Assembly (NCBI GenBank): GCA_964515555.1 | Contig: CAZEVY010000006.1 | Coordinates: 1 to 64,000, forward strand | Origin: CAZEVY01 sp964515555 | GTDB taxonomy: Bacteria > Acidobacteriota > Terriglobia > Bryobacterales > Bryobacteraceae | Direction of reading: 5' to 3' | Length of the DNA stretch: 64,000 nt | Part shown: piece by piece, positions 41,213 through 49,527 of the stretch | How positions within the stretch are numbered: the first letter of the stretch is position 1 | Layout of the letters: each line of letters starts with the position of its first letter | The notes under the pieces: model-generated | Told to the model about the DNA's origin: nothing | Database searches by the model: none | Seen by the model: only the letters and a program-made list of their open reading frames with translations | Program-made: the position numbers and the translations under genes

Positions 41213-41647
41213 ATGATGCAAGAGCACTGGAACGAAGACCGGTTGATCGATCACCTCTACGGGATCGCCCCGGCCGACGATCACCTGCGATCGTGCGAGG
41301 AGTGCGGCGCGCGGCTCGGAGGCATGCGCACGGCACGGCGGTCGGCGGTGGTCGCGGAAGGCGAAGTCGCGGCGCACTTCCTGGCCGCGCAGCGGCGGCG
41401 GATCGAGGCGTGCATCGAGAGGCCGAGGGAGTGGAGTTTCGGAGTGACGCAGGCGCTCGGCGTGGCTGCCACGGTGCTGCTGGCGGTATTGCTCTCCACG
41501 CCGGCGCCGGAGCCGGAGCCGAGTTTGGCGTCGTCGGGCGCCGGCGTTGTATCGGTCGACGCGCAGTTGTTCGCCGAAATCTCGGAGATGGTGGAGTCGA
41601 CCGAGGCCCGGGCGGCGGCGCCGATTCACGCGCTGTTTTCGGAGTGA
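41213..41647 (+). CDS. Membrane-anchored zinc anti-sigma factor
   Basis: 144 residues from ATG 41213 (a second ATG follows immediately). GAGG at 41204-41207 is the ribosome binding site. HLRSCEECGARL provides the His-x3-Cys-x2-Cys zinc site of ZAS anti-sigma factors. A single membrane helix lies near 80-98 (GVAATVLLAVLLS), followed by a short periplasmic tail ending LFAEISEMVESTEARAAAPI. It follows the sigma gene by seven bases and should bind that sigma factor at the membrane. Confidence 0.82.
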   Translation: MMQEHWNEDRLIDHLYGIAPADDHLRSCEECGARLGGMRTARRSAVVAEGEVAAHFLAAQRRRIEACIERPREWSFGVTQALGVAATVLLAVLLSTPAPEPEPSLASSGAGVVSVDAQLFAEISEMVESTEARAAAPIHALFSE

Positions 41648-41667
41648 TTCCAATCGGAGCGATTCTT

Positions 41668-42153
41668 ATGCGATGGATTCTTGCGATTCTCCTGATGGCG
41701 CCGGCGGCCATGGCGCAACTTCCGCGGGGCATGTTCGCCTGGTGGGACACGCCGGTCGCGCGCGATCTCAACCTCAGCGAAGACCAGATGCGGCAGATTC
41801 GCGGCGTGGTGCGCGATCACCGCTCCCGGCTCATCGACCAGCGCGCCGCCCTCGACAAAGCCGAAGGCGAGATCGACGACCTCTTCAACGAGGAGACGGT
41901 CGACCAGAAGCGCGCCGCTGAGGCTATCGAACGCCTGGCGGCGGCGCGCGCCGAGATGACGCGCAGCGTCACCCAGATGAGCCTCCGGCTGCGGTCGATT
42001 CTCACGCCGGGCCAGTGGCGCGAATTGCAGCGGCGGCGTCCGATGAATCAGGAGCCCGGCTTCCGTCCGAATCGCGGCCCCATGGGACAGGGCGGGGGAC
42101 CGGGCCGGCCCAGGCGTGACCCGCCCCAGCAACAGCAGGAGCCCGAAGGGTAG
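41668..42153 (+). CDS. Periplasmic Spy/CpxP-like (LTXXQ) protein
   Basis: 161 residues from ATG 41668, with GGAG eight bases upstream. The signal peptide ends APAAMAQ. The helical mature part has DLNLSEDQMRQIRGVVRDHR and LTPGQWRELQRRR, the two LTXXQ-type repeats of Spy/CpxP chaperone-like stress proteins. It ends in a flexible Pro/Gly/Gln tail (GPMGQGGGPGRPRRDPPQ). It lies 20 bases after the anti-sigma gene, so it is probably the sensor or effector of the same envelope-stress operon, perhaps binding misfolded proteins or metals. Confidence 0.82.
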   Translation: MRWILAILLMAPAAMAQLPRGMFAWWDTPVARDLNLSEDQMRQIRGVVRDHRSRLIDQRAALDKAEGEIDDLFNEETVDQKRAAEAIERLAAARAEMTRSVTQMSLRLRSILTPGQWRELQRRRPMNQEPGFRPNRGPMGQGGGPGRPRRDPPQQQQEPEG

Positions 42154-42197
42154 CGGCGCCCAGACCTTCCCACCGCCCGCGTTACAATAAGCGCGAC

Positions 42198-43178
42198 ATG
42201 CGGGAGATTCGCGCCGCCACCGCGCAGTTTGAAGCGCGCGACGGCGACTCACAATACAACCTCGGCGCGATCGAGCGTCTCGCCGCCGCGGCCGCTGCGC
42301 AGGGCGCCTCGCTTGTCTGCTTTCACGAGTGCTCGATTCCCGGCTACACGTGGCTGGAGACGCTCCGCCGCGACGCCTTCTTCGCCGTCGGCGAGCCGGT
42401 GCCGGACGGGCCCTCGACACGCGCGCTGGCCGGCATCGCGCGGCGCACGGGCGTCGCCATCGGCGCGGGACTCATCGAAGCCGCGGGCGACCGCCGCTAT
42501 AACGCCTACCTCGTCGTCTCACCGGAAGGCGCCGTCCTCGCGAATCATCGCAAGATCCACGACTTCATCCACCCCGACATCGCCTGCGGCGACCGCCACA
42601 CGGTCTTCGACTACGACGGCGCGCGATGGGGAATCCTCACCTGCTATGACAACAACCTGCCGGAGAACGCGCGCGTCACGGCCATGATGGGAGCGGAGAT
42701 TCTCCTCGCCCCGCACGTCACGGGCTGTCTGCCCTCGCCCGCGCCGGGACGCGGCGTGGTCGCGCCCGAGATCTGGCGGAACCGGCATCGCGACCCAGCC
42801 CGCTGCCGCCTGGAATTCGACGGACCCAAGGGCCGCGGCTGGATCATGAAGTGGCTCCCGGCGCGCGCCTGGGAGAACGGACTCTACCTCGTCTACTCCA
42901 ACGTCATCGGCGAGGACGGGGGGACCATCAAGCCCGGCGGCTCGATGATCGTCGACCCGTTCGGCGAGGTGGTCGCCGAGTGCCGGAGCCTGGGCGACGA
43001 GGTGGTGGTCGCGACGCTGGTTCCCGAGAGTCTGGCGCTGGCCTCAGGCGCGAGCTACATTCGCGCGCGGCGGCCCGATCTGTACGCGCGCCTGGTCGAG
43101 CCGAACGCGGCGCTCGACGCCAGCAAGCAACCGGAGGTTTACTGGAAGAAGATACGGGAGGCTTCGCATGCATCGTAG
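42198..43178 (+). CDS. Carbon-nitrogen hydrolase (nitrilase superfamily)
   Basis: 326 residues. The Glu-Lys-Cys triad is complete: Glu44 in VCFHECSIPGY, Lys119 in NHRKIHDF and Cys149 in LTCYDNNLPE. The fold is cytosolic and cleaves non-peptide C-N bonds of amides, carbamoyl groups or nitriles. The substrate cannot be told from sequence. TACAAT at 42183-42188 lies nine bases before the ATG. The next gene starts 11 bases before its stop, so the two are co-translated. Confidence 0.9.
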   Translation: MREIRAATAQFEARDGDSQYNLGAIERLAAAAAAQGASLVCFHECSIPGYTWLETLRRDAFFAVGEPVPDGPSTRALAGIARRTGVAIGAGLIEAAGDRRYNAYLVVSPEGAVLANHRKIHDFIHPDIACGDRHTVFDYDGARWGILTCYDNNLPENARVTAMMGAEILLAPHVTGCLPSPAPGRGVVAPEIWRNRHRDPARCRLEFDGPKGRGWIMKWLPARAWENGLYLVYSNVIGEDGGTIKPGGSMIVDPFGEVVAECRSLGDEVVVATLVPESLALASGASYIRARRPDLYARLVEPNAALDASKQPEVYWKKIREASHAS

Positions 43179-44271
43179 AGAATTCCTCGCGGCCGCCGCG
43201 GGCGCGTCGGCCGCCGCCGCGCAGAGTCCGGGCGACACTATCGCCACGGCGTTCATCGGGACGGGCAATCGCGGCCATCATTTGCTGTCGACGGCCATCA
43301 AGCTGCCGGAGACGCGTGTCGTCGCCGTGTGCGACATCAAGGGCGATCGTCTCGATCGCGCGGCGACAACGGCCGCTCGCGACAAGCCGCAAACCTTCAC
43401 CGACTGGAAGAAGCTCCTCGAGCGCAAGGACATTCAGGCGGTCTACATCGCCACGCCCTGCGATCTTCACGCCGACATGGCGATCGCCGCGCTCGAGGCC
43501 GGCAAGCACGTCTATTGCGAGAAGCCCGCGGGCGTGAGCCCCGAGCAGATCCGCGACCTGCTGCGCGTCGCGCGCAAGGCGAAGACGGTCTTCCAGATCG
43601 GCCAGCAGATGCGCTCGAACACACGGCACGCCCAGGTCGCGCAGAAGATTCGCGAGGGCGTCGCGGGCAAGGTCGTCATGGTGAAGGCGCAACGCCACGC
43701 CGGCGACGACCTCGCGCACACCGGCCCCTCGGCCGACTGGTTCTTCGACGCGCGGCGCTCGGGCGACGTCATCGTCGAAATGTCGGTGCACAATCTCGAC
43801 GTGTGCAACTGGATGATCGGCGCGCGGCCGGAGCGCGCGGCGGGATTCGGCGGTGCGCTGGTGTGGCCGAACATTCCTCCCGGCCGCACCAACATGGACG
43901 GCTACACGCTGAGCTACGAGTACGCCGGCGGCGCGAAGATGTCGTACACGCAGGTGTTCTTTCATCCGCGCGGTCTGCCGAACGGCGGCCAGTTCTGCCA
44001 TGTCTTCGGAACCGACGGGGCGGTCGACGTCGACAACGCGACCTATTACCCGCGTTCGCGCGACGCCAAGCCGGTGGTTCTGGCCGAGCCCGTGCAGCAA
44101 CAGATCGATGCGCGGCACCTGGCTGCCTTCTACGAGTCGGTGAAGACCGGCAAGCCGCCGGTCGCTGGAATCGAGATCGGCGCCACGGCGGCGCTGACGG
44201 CGATTCTCGGGCGTGAGTCGATTTATCGGAGAAAGGTGATGCAATGGAGCGAAATGGGAGTCGACATATGA
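43168..44271 (+). CDS. Tat-exported Gfo/Idh/MocA-family oxidoreductase
   Basis: 367 residues. MHRREFLAAAAGASAAAAQ is a twin-arginine signal, so the folded protein with its nucleotide is exported. The Rossmann domain has ATAFIGTGNRGHH and VVAVCDIKG, and the catalytic Lys lies in GKHVYCEKPAG. The C-terminal domain has VEMSVHNLDVCNWMIGA with the substrate-site His. It is coupled by ATGA to a DUF1080 gene. Such pairs are common in Acidobacteriota and Planctomycetota and fit oxidation of sugars to 3-keto forms and their later cleavage. Substrate unknown. Confidence 0.92.
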   Translation: MHRREFLAAAAGASAAAAQSPGDTIATAFIGTGNRGHHLLSTAIKLPETRVVAVCDIKGDRLDRAATTAARDKPQTFTDWKKLLERKDIQAVYIATPCDLHADMAIAALEAGKHVYCEKPAGVSPEQIRDLLRVARKAKTVFQIGQQMRSNTRHAQVAQKIREGVAGKVVMVKAQRHAGDDLAHTGPSADWFFDARRSGDVIVEMSVHNLDVCNWMIGARPERAAGFGGALVWPNIPPGRTNMDGYTLSYEYAGGAKMSYTQVFFHPRGLPNGGQFCHVFGTDGAVDVDNATYYPRSRDAKPVVLAEPVQQQIDARHLAAFYESVKTGKPPVAGIEIGATAALTAILGRESIYRRKVMQWSEMGVDI

Positions 44272-44951
44272 GGTGGGCGGCGGCGGGAATCGTCGCGGTC
44301 GCGCTGGCGGCGGTGGGCGTGCGGGCGCAGCGGGTGAGCGATTATCGCGATCCGCCGCGGCTTTACGGCGAAGACTGGACGACGCTGTTCAACGGCAAGG
44401 ACCTCAAGGGTTGGGCGGTCGTGCTGCGGAATCCCGATAGTACGGCCAAGAAATACCGCGAGGAGGACGCCGGCCAGCAGAACGTGTTCACCGTGGAGAA
44501 CGGCCTGTTGAAGACCACCGGGTCGCCGAACGGCTACGTGCGCACGCTGGACGTGTTCGACAACTACGTCTTCCACGTCGAGGTGCGCTTCCCCGAGCGC
44601 GGCAACAGCGGCGTGCTCATTCACGCGCAGAACGACGCCGTGTGGCCCAAGGCGATCGAGTGCCAGCTCTACGAGTCGCACATGGGGCGCATTTTTCCGA
44701 TTCAAGGAGCGACGCTCGATGGCGGCGAAATGATCCACGCCAACTCCAAGGGTTCGGGCGAGTGGAACACCTACGAGGTGTACTCGGAGGAGGGTCGTAT
44801 CGCAACGGTGTTGAACGGGGTGGTGGTCGGACTGGCTTCGAATGCGAATCCGAGTACCGGCTATATCTGCCTGCAATCGGAGGGCGCGCCGGCGGAATTC
44901 CGGAATATCCGGATGCGCCGCTACTCGCCTCGGCATCACCTGCGGCGGTAA
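44268..44951 (+). CDS. Secreted DUF1080 (3-keto-disaccharide hydrolase-like) protein
   Basis: 227 residues from ATG 44268, which overlaps the oxidoreductase stop. The signal peptide ends VGVRAQR. The DUF1080 start WTTLFNGKDLKGWAVVL and the later FPERGNSGVLIHAQN and KAIECQLYESHMG are characteristic of this concanavalin-like beta-sandwich. Relatives act on 3-keto sugars or bind polysaccharide. Acting after the Tat oxidoreductase in the periplasm is the simplest reading. Confidence 0.88.
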   Translation: MRWAAAGIVAVALAAVGVRAQRVSDYRDPPRLYGEDWTTLFNGKDLKGWAVVLRNPDSTAKKYREEDAGQQNVFTVENGLLKTTGSPNGYVRTLDVFDNYVFHVEVRFPERGNSGVLIHAQNDAVWPKAIECQLYESHMGRIFPIQGATLDGGEMIHANSKGSGEWNTYEVYSEEGRIATVLNGVVVGLASNANPSTGYICLQSEGAPAEFRNIRMRRYSPRHHLRR

Positions 44952-44964
44952 GATGGGAGGCGAC

Positions 44965-45526
44965 ATGGGTGCGGCGACTGATCTTTTCACCGTCGACGAC
45001 CTTGAGCTGCTGCCGGACGACGGGAACCGGCATGAAGTCATCGAGGGGGATCTCCACGTGTCGACCTCACCCACATTCGGACACCAGGACTTGATCATGC
45101 AACTCGGCATCGACATGGGGTCGTACCTACCGCGGGAATCCCATCGGCAAGGTCGTATCCGGTGTCGGAATCGTCTTCGACGAATATAACGGCGTAGTTC
45201 CGGACCTGCTCTATGTCTCCAACGAGCGGGCCGCGACCGTGCTCGATCGCGGACGCCTTTGGGCGGCGCCGGAACTGGTGGTCGAAGTGGTGTCGCCGGG
45301 CTCTGAGAACGAAAAACGCGACCGTATCCTCAAGCGGAAGCTCTACAGCGCCCGCGGGGTGATCGAATACTGGATGTTCGACCAGGAGCTCCGCCAAGTC
45401 GAGATTCTGCGCCGCCAAACGGCCAGTGGCCTGGAGTCGGCCGCGACGCTGAGCGTCCACGACGAACTTCCGACACCCCTTCTACCCGGTTTTCGCTGCC
45501 CCCTGGCCCGGTTGTTCGGAAACTAA
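44965..45526 (+). pseudogene. Uma2-family (PD-(D/E)XK) protein, broken by a 1-base frameshift
   Basis: ATG 44965 has GGGAGG just upstream. The first frame reads DLFTVDDLELLPDDGNRHEV and IEGDLHVSTSPTFGHQDLIM, then runs to a false stop at 45189. The rest continues from about 45137 in the next frame: NPIGKVVSGVGIVFDEYNG, VVPDLLYVSNER, PELVVEVVSPGSENEKRD and KRKLYSARGVIEYWMFD. The shift lies at GCGGGAATCC (45132-45141), and one G too many in the GGG would explain it. All catalytic Asp/Glu/Lys residues of the Uma2 fold remain. It may be a real inactivation or a sequencing error. The stop overlaps the convergent permease stop by four bases. Confidence 0.8.
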
Positions 45527-46890
45527 GCCTCCGCCGTCCGCCGCCACACCGCGAACGCGGCGATCCCCGCGCCCAGCGTCCCCAGTCCGTACAGAATAAT
45601 CTTCCAGTCGGCGGTGAGAAACAGGAAGCTCCAGCCGATCAGCGCGACCACGGCCGGCAGCGGGTACAGCCACATTTTAAAGGGCCGCGCGATGTCCGGC
45701 CGCGTGCGGCGCAGCAGGCGCACCGCGGCGATCTGCCCGATGAACTGGATCAGAATGCGCGCCACGATCAACGCCTCGATCACCCAACCCAGATCGAACA
45801 GGCTCGCCGCGATCGAGAGTCCGCCGATCACCAGCAACGACACATAGGGAAACTCCCCCTTCGGGTGCAACTTCCCGAACGAGCGGAAGAAGAACCCGTC
45901 GAGCGCCGCGGCGTAGGGAATCCGGCTGTAGCCCAGCATCAGCGCGAACACCGAGGCCAGCGCCGTCCACAGAATCATGACCGTGATAACCGTCCCGGCC
46001 CACCCGCCGTAGATCTTCTCCATGAAGATGGCCGCGATGAACGGCGACTTCATCGCCTCCCGCCACGGCACTACGCCGATAATGCACAGGTTCATCACCG
46101 CGTAGATCAGGGCGACAAGCACCACCGAGAGCAGAATCGCACGGGGAATCGTGCGCTCGGGCTCGCGCGCCTCCCCGCCGACGTAGCAGATGTCGTAGTA
46201 GCCCAGGAAGTCGTACATCGCGATCCGCGACGCGCCCCCCAGCCCCAGCAGGAAACCCATCGAGAGGCCGAAGGCGTTGGGCGGAAAGTCGAAGGCGATC
46301 GCCGGGTCGAAGTTCGCGAGTCCACTCGCGATCACCCAGGCGACGGTCAGCAGCATTCCTGCCCACAGCACCACCGTGAGCTTCGCGACGCCCGTGATCC
46401 GCCGATACAGCAGCGCCACCACGAATACGCCGACTCCGAGCGCGACCAGGCGCGTCGACCACGGCCCCATCGACCGCCAGAAGTACGACACGTAGGTCGA
46501 GAAGCCGATGTAGCCCGAGGCGATCTCCAGCGGTCCGCTGAAGATGAACTGCCAGATGAACAGAAACGGCATCAGGCGAGCGAGGCGCGTGCGGGCGAAT
46601 GCCTCGCGGAGATACAAATAGGTCCCGCCGCTTCCCGGCATCGCGGCGGCAAGCTCCGCCCAAATCAGGCCGTCGGAGATCGCCAGGATGGTCCCCAGCG
46701 CCCAACCGACCATACACTGGGGGCCGTTCATCGAGGCGATGATCAGCGGGATCGTGATGAACGGTCCGACGCCGACCATGTTGCTCATGTTCAGCGCCGT
46801 CGCTTCGAGCAGTCCGAAGCGGCGTACGAGGCCGTACTTCTCTTTGATCTCCCGGTGTTCGTCCGCCACGGTGAACGGTGAGATTATCAC
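45523..46890 (-). CDS. APC-family amino acid permease
   Basis: 455 residues with 12 predicted membrane helices. FGLLEATALNMSNMVGVGPF is the first-helix glycine motif of APC transporters. AAAMPGSGGTYLYLREAF and FLLGLGGASRIAMYDFLGYY are further conserved regions. It should import amino acids or amines. The GTG at 46890 is the first possible start. A GTG 21 bases further in would also leave the core intact. It is transcribed alone. Confidence 0.9.
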   Translation of the reverse strand: MIISPFTVADEHREIKEKYGLVRRFGLLEATALNMSNMVGVGPFITIPLIIASMNGPQCMVGWALGTILAISDGLIWAELAAAMPGSGGTYLYLREAFARTRLARLMPFLFIWQFIFSGPLEIASGYIGFSTYVSYFWRSMGPWSTRLVALGVGVFVVALLYRRITGVAKLTVVLWAGMLLTVAWVIASGLANFDPAIAFDFPPNAFGLSMGFLLGLGGASRIAMYDFLGYYDICYVGGEAREPERTIPRAILLSVVLVALIYAVMNLCIIGVVPWREAMKSPFIAAIFMEKIYGGWAGTVITVMILWTALASVFALMLGYSRIPYAAALDGFFFRSFGKLHPKGEFPYVSLLVIGGLSIAASLFDLGWVIEALIVARILIQFIGQIAAVRLLRRTRPDIARPFKMWLYPLPAVVALIGWSFLFLTADWKIILYGLGTLGAGIAAFAVWRRTAEA

Positions 46891-47011
46891 AGTCGCCGGG
46901 AGGACCGGCTCTCCAGCGCACAGCGCCGCGGTCGCCGAGGCCGGGCGCTCCCAAGAATCGCGAATCCCGAGCGCCGCGGCTGCGTTGTGCGCTGGTTCAC
47001 TGAGGAGCCGC

Positions 47012-47031
47012 GCGGGGCCTCCCGGCCCCGC
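47012..47031 (-). terminator. Strong GC hairpin after the response-regulator gene
   Basis: GCGGGGCC (47012-47019) and GGCCCCGC (47024-47031) form an eight-bp stem with a four-base loop, 14 bases after the regulator stop on the minus strand. No T-run follows. Confidence 0.45.
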
Positions 47032-47044
47032 TTCCGTGAAACGA

Positions 47045-47623
47045 TTATGCGCCGGCGGCGGCGGCGCGATGCACGGGACCCGACTCTTCGACAGGCGCGC
47101 TCTCGAGATTGGCGAGCAGGCGCGTCAGCGCGTGAATCTGGTGCATGCGATTGCGCTCGATGGCCAGGCGCAGGCTGCGGATCAGCGTGCGTCCGTCCAT
47201 CTCGTACTTCAACAGGTAATCTTCGGCGCCCAACCGCACAGCCTCGATGGCGAACTCCGGCTCGTCCAGCGCGCCCATCACGACGATCGGCAGATCGCGC
47301 GCGCCCTTCTGCATTCGATATACGGTATCGAGCCCATCGGAATCCGGCAGGTCGGTGTCGAGCAACACCGCGTCGAACTGGTCCTCCTGGACCCGCTTCA
47401 ACGCCTCTTCCAGTCGCTTTACCACGACCAGGTAGAATCGCGTCTCACGCGTGTCGCATAGAATCTGGCGCATCAGCCGCGCCTCGTCCTCGTTGTTCTC
47501 CACGACCAGCACCCTGACAGGCGTTTCGCTGGGAAGGTCCACCAGATCCACGAATGGCATCGTGGCGGATCCGTTCTGCTCTCTCCAGTTAGTTTCGTTG
47601 GGGTTCGAAAACGTCATGGCCAC
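47045..47623 (-). CDS. Stand-alone response regulator (receiver domain)
   Basis: 192 residues. GTG 47623 or ATG 47617 are possible starts. The receiver runs from about 35 to 155: VRVLVVENNEDEARL supplies the acidic pocket, AVLLDTDLPDSDGL the phosphorylated Asp, and DYLLKYEMDGRTLIRSLRLA the conserved Lys and the output face. A short helical tail (QIHALTRLLANLESAP) follows, and no DNA-binding or enzyme domain. No histidine kinase is adjacent. It may act as a phosphate-dependent protein partner. Confidence 0.85.
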   Translation of the reverse strand: MAMTFSNPNETNWREQNGSATMPFVDLVDLPSETPVRVLVVENNEDEARLMRQILCDTRETRFYLVVVKRLEEALKRVQEDQFDAVLLDTDLPDSDGLDTVYRMQKGARDLPIVVMGALDEPEFAIEAVRLGAEDYLLKYEMDGRTLIRSLRLAIERNRMHQIHALTRLLANLESAPVEESGPVHRAAAAGA

Positions 47624-47737
47624 CCATACTATCGTCAGTACATGGGTGAAATTTAGCGCTGCGTGGGAAATATTTCGTGGTTCTTCGCACCACTAATGTG
47701 TTTCACTCACAACTGTTTACAGTGTGTCGCACGTCCG

Positions 47738-49132
47738 TCAAACAAGCTTGCGCCCAATAGCCGCATAATCCAGTCCGCCGAAGAATTTCTCGCGAAACTC
47801 CGGCGAAAGTGAAGCGATCTCCGGCATCGACTCGATCGCCGGCGCGAGGCGCCCCACCTCGATCAGCCCGAACCCCGCCTCTTCCATATAGAAGACCAGC
47901 AGCGGCGGCGGAATCGGCCGCGTGTGTGTCGGGTCGATGTAGAAGTGCGTCGCAAAGATCGCCAGGCACTCCGGGTTCGGCGTCTCCACGGTGATTACGC
48001 CGCCGCGCGCCAGCTTGGCGTGCGCCAGCCGCAGCAGCTCGGGCAGGCGCTCGGGAGGCAGATGTTCCACCACCTGCGCGCAGAATACGCCGCCGAGCGA
48101 CGCGTCGGCCAGTCCTTCCAGGTAGCCGAAGATATCGGCGCGCTCCGCTTCCAGCCCCTTGGCGCGGCACATGGCGATCGATTCCTCGCTCAGGTCGACG
48201 CCGCGCGCGCGGACTCCTTCGTCGCGCATGCGCTCGAGAAATTCGCCGCGCCCGCAGCCGAGATCGAGCACCTCGCCGGAGACCTCGCGGTACCGCGGTA
48301 CATGAACGTCGAGGCTGCGCCGGACGTGCTCCTCCGACCCGCGGAAGCGGTCGGCGAAACGCAGCCAGTCGATATCGGGCGCGGGCGATACGGCCGGCGG
48401 GGCGGCGGCCGGCGCATTGGCGCTGACTGCAATCGACACCGCCGCGCGCTGGCGGACGACGCGCAGCTCGGTGTGGATGAGCTTCTCGTAGTCGGCGCGG
48501 ATGCGCTCCAGATCGGCCCACAGGCGCTTCTGGATATCGAGCGTGGCGCGGTCGAGCGCTCCGGTGAAATCGTCGTGCTGGCTGCGCACGAGATCGCGGT
48601 AGTTGGACTCCATGAGCGTCGCGCGATGCTGAAACGCGGCCTGCAGGTCGGCGACGCTGCGCAGGAACTGGACCTCGTTGGCCGTCAGCTTCTGCTCCCA
48701 CTCGCGGTGCCAGGCCTCCCAGCGTGCGCGCATGTCCTTGGTCGCCGACGCCTCGCGCTCGGCGGCTGCCAGCCGCCCGGCCAGTTCCGCGTGTGTCCGG
48801 TTGGAATCGTCGAGCGCCTGCAACAGCGTCTCGATGCAGGCCACCGCGGCGCGATTGAACTCGATCTGCTCGCGCACGTGCCAGTCGAGCGCGCGCGCCA
48901 CGGCGCGCTTCACGGTCTGCGCGATGGAGTTGGCCAGTCCTGGCGGGCGCGGATTCACCGACCCGATGGCGGCGACCTTGGCTTGCGCGGCGTCGCGCGC
49001 GTGAACAATCGGCGTGAGATCGGGCAGCGCTAAGGAGCCCGCCGCCACAGGATGACGCTCGCGCACGCGGTCGCGAATCTCCTGCACGATGGCGGCGAGC
49101 TCGCTGAGCTTCGGATCGCCGTTATCGGCCAC
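47738..49132 (-). CDS. SAM-dependent methyltransferase with long coiled-coil N-terminus
   Basis: 464 residues. The first 240 are helical with heptad character (e.g. LAGRLAAAEREASATKDMRA, LERIRADYEKLIHTELRVVR). The C-terminal domain is a class I methyltransferase: motif I VLDLGCGRGEFLERM, GVDLSEESIAMC, and EHLPPERLPELLRLAHAKLA. Methyltransferase-coiled-coil proteins of this kind occur in LPS O-antigen chain-length control (WbdD-like), but here the domain order is reversed, so that role is only a possibility. It starts 11 bases inside the queF end. Confidence 0.78.
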   Translation of the reverse strand: MADNGDPKLSELAAIVQEIRDRVRERHPVAAGSLALPDLTPIVHARDAAQAKVAAIGSVNPRPPGLANSIAQTVKRAVARALDWHVREQIEFNRAAVACIETLLQALDDSNRTHAELAGRLAAAEREASATKDMRARWEAWHREWEQKLTANEVQFLRSVADLQAAFQHRATLMESNYRDLVRSQHDDFTGALDRATLDIQKRLWADLERIRADYEKLIHTELRVVRQRAAVSIAVSANAPAAAPPAVSPAPDIDWLRFADRFRGSEEHVRRSLDVHVPRYREVSGEVLDLGCGRGEFLERMRDEGVRARGVDLSEESIAMCRAKGLEAERADIFGYLEGLADASLGGVFCAQVVEHLPPERLPELLRLAHAKLARGGVITVETPNPECLAIFATHFYIDPTHTRPIPPPLLVFYMEEAGFGLIEVGRLAPAIESMPEIASLSPEFREKFFGGLDYAAIGRKLV

Positions 49133-49523
49133 GCTTCTTGCTCCAGCTCGCCGACACCTTGGTGTGCAGGCCGCCGCGCGCGGCGAACTCGCCGGTGACT
49201 GTAGCCGTCAGCGGCCGGCAGGCCTTCACGACGTCGGCGAGAAAGCGGTTCACGACGTTCTCCTGGAAAATCCCGAGATTCCGGTAGGCGGTCAGGTACA
49301 GCTTCAGCGACTTCAGCTCCAGGCACAGTTTGTCCGGCGTGTAGCGCAGCGTCAGCGTGCCGTGATCGGGCAGACCCGTCTTCGGACACACGGACGTAAA
49401 CTCCGGCGTGACGATCTCCACTTCGTAGCCCGCATACTGATTCGGCCACGTCTCGATGGCGGGCAGCGGCGCGCGCACGCCGGCGCTGGCGTGATCCTCG
49501 GTGTAGGCGGCGTCTTTCTTCAT
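49122..49523 (-). CDS. queF: NADPH-dependent 7-cyano-7-deazaguanine reductase
   Basis: 133 residues, the short QueF type. It reduces preQ0 to preQ1 in the queuosine tRNA modification pathway. The nucleophile Cys46 and the proton donor Asp53 lie in EFTSVCPKTGLPDHG. The QueF motif is ELKSLKLYLTAYRNLGIFQE. No other queuosine genes lie in the window. It sits four bases after the COG1915 gene and overlaps the methyltransferase gene. Confidence 0.95.
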   Translation of the reverse strand: MKKDAAYTEDHASAGVRAPLPAIETWPNQYAGYEVEIVTPEFTSVCPKTGLPDHGTLTLRYTPDKLCLELKSLKLYLTAYRNLGIFQENVVNRFLADVVKACRPLTATVTGEFAARGGLHTKVSASWSKKRGR

Positions 49524-49527
49524 GGAT

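Noticed and set aside
47712..47723. Palindrome ACTGTTTACAGT upstream of the response regulator as an operator
   Set aside because: Exact but only 12 bases, and single. It lies at the end of the methyltransferase gene region with no supporting promoter, so chance cannot be excluded.
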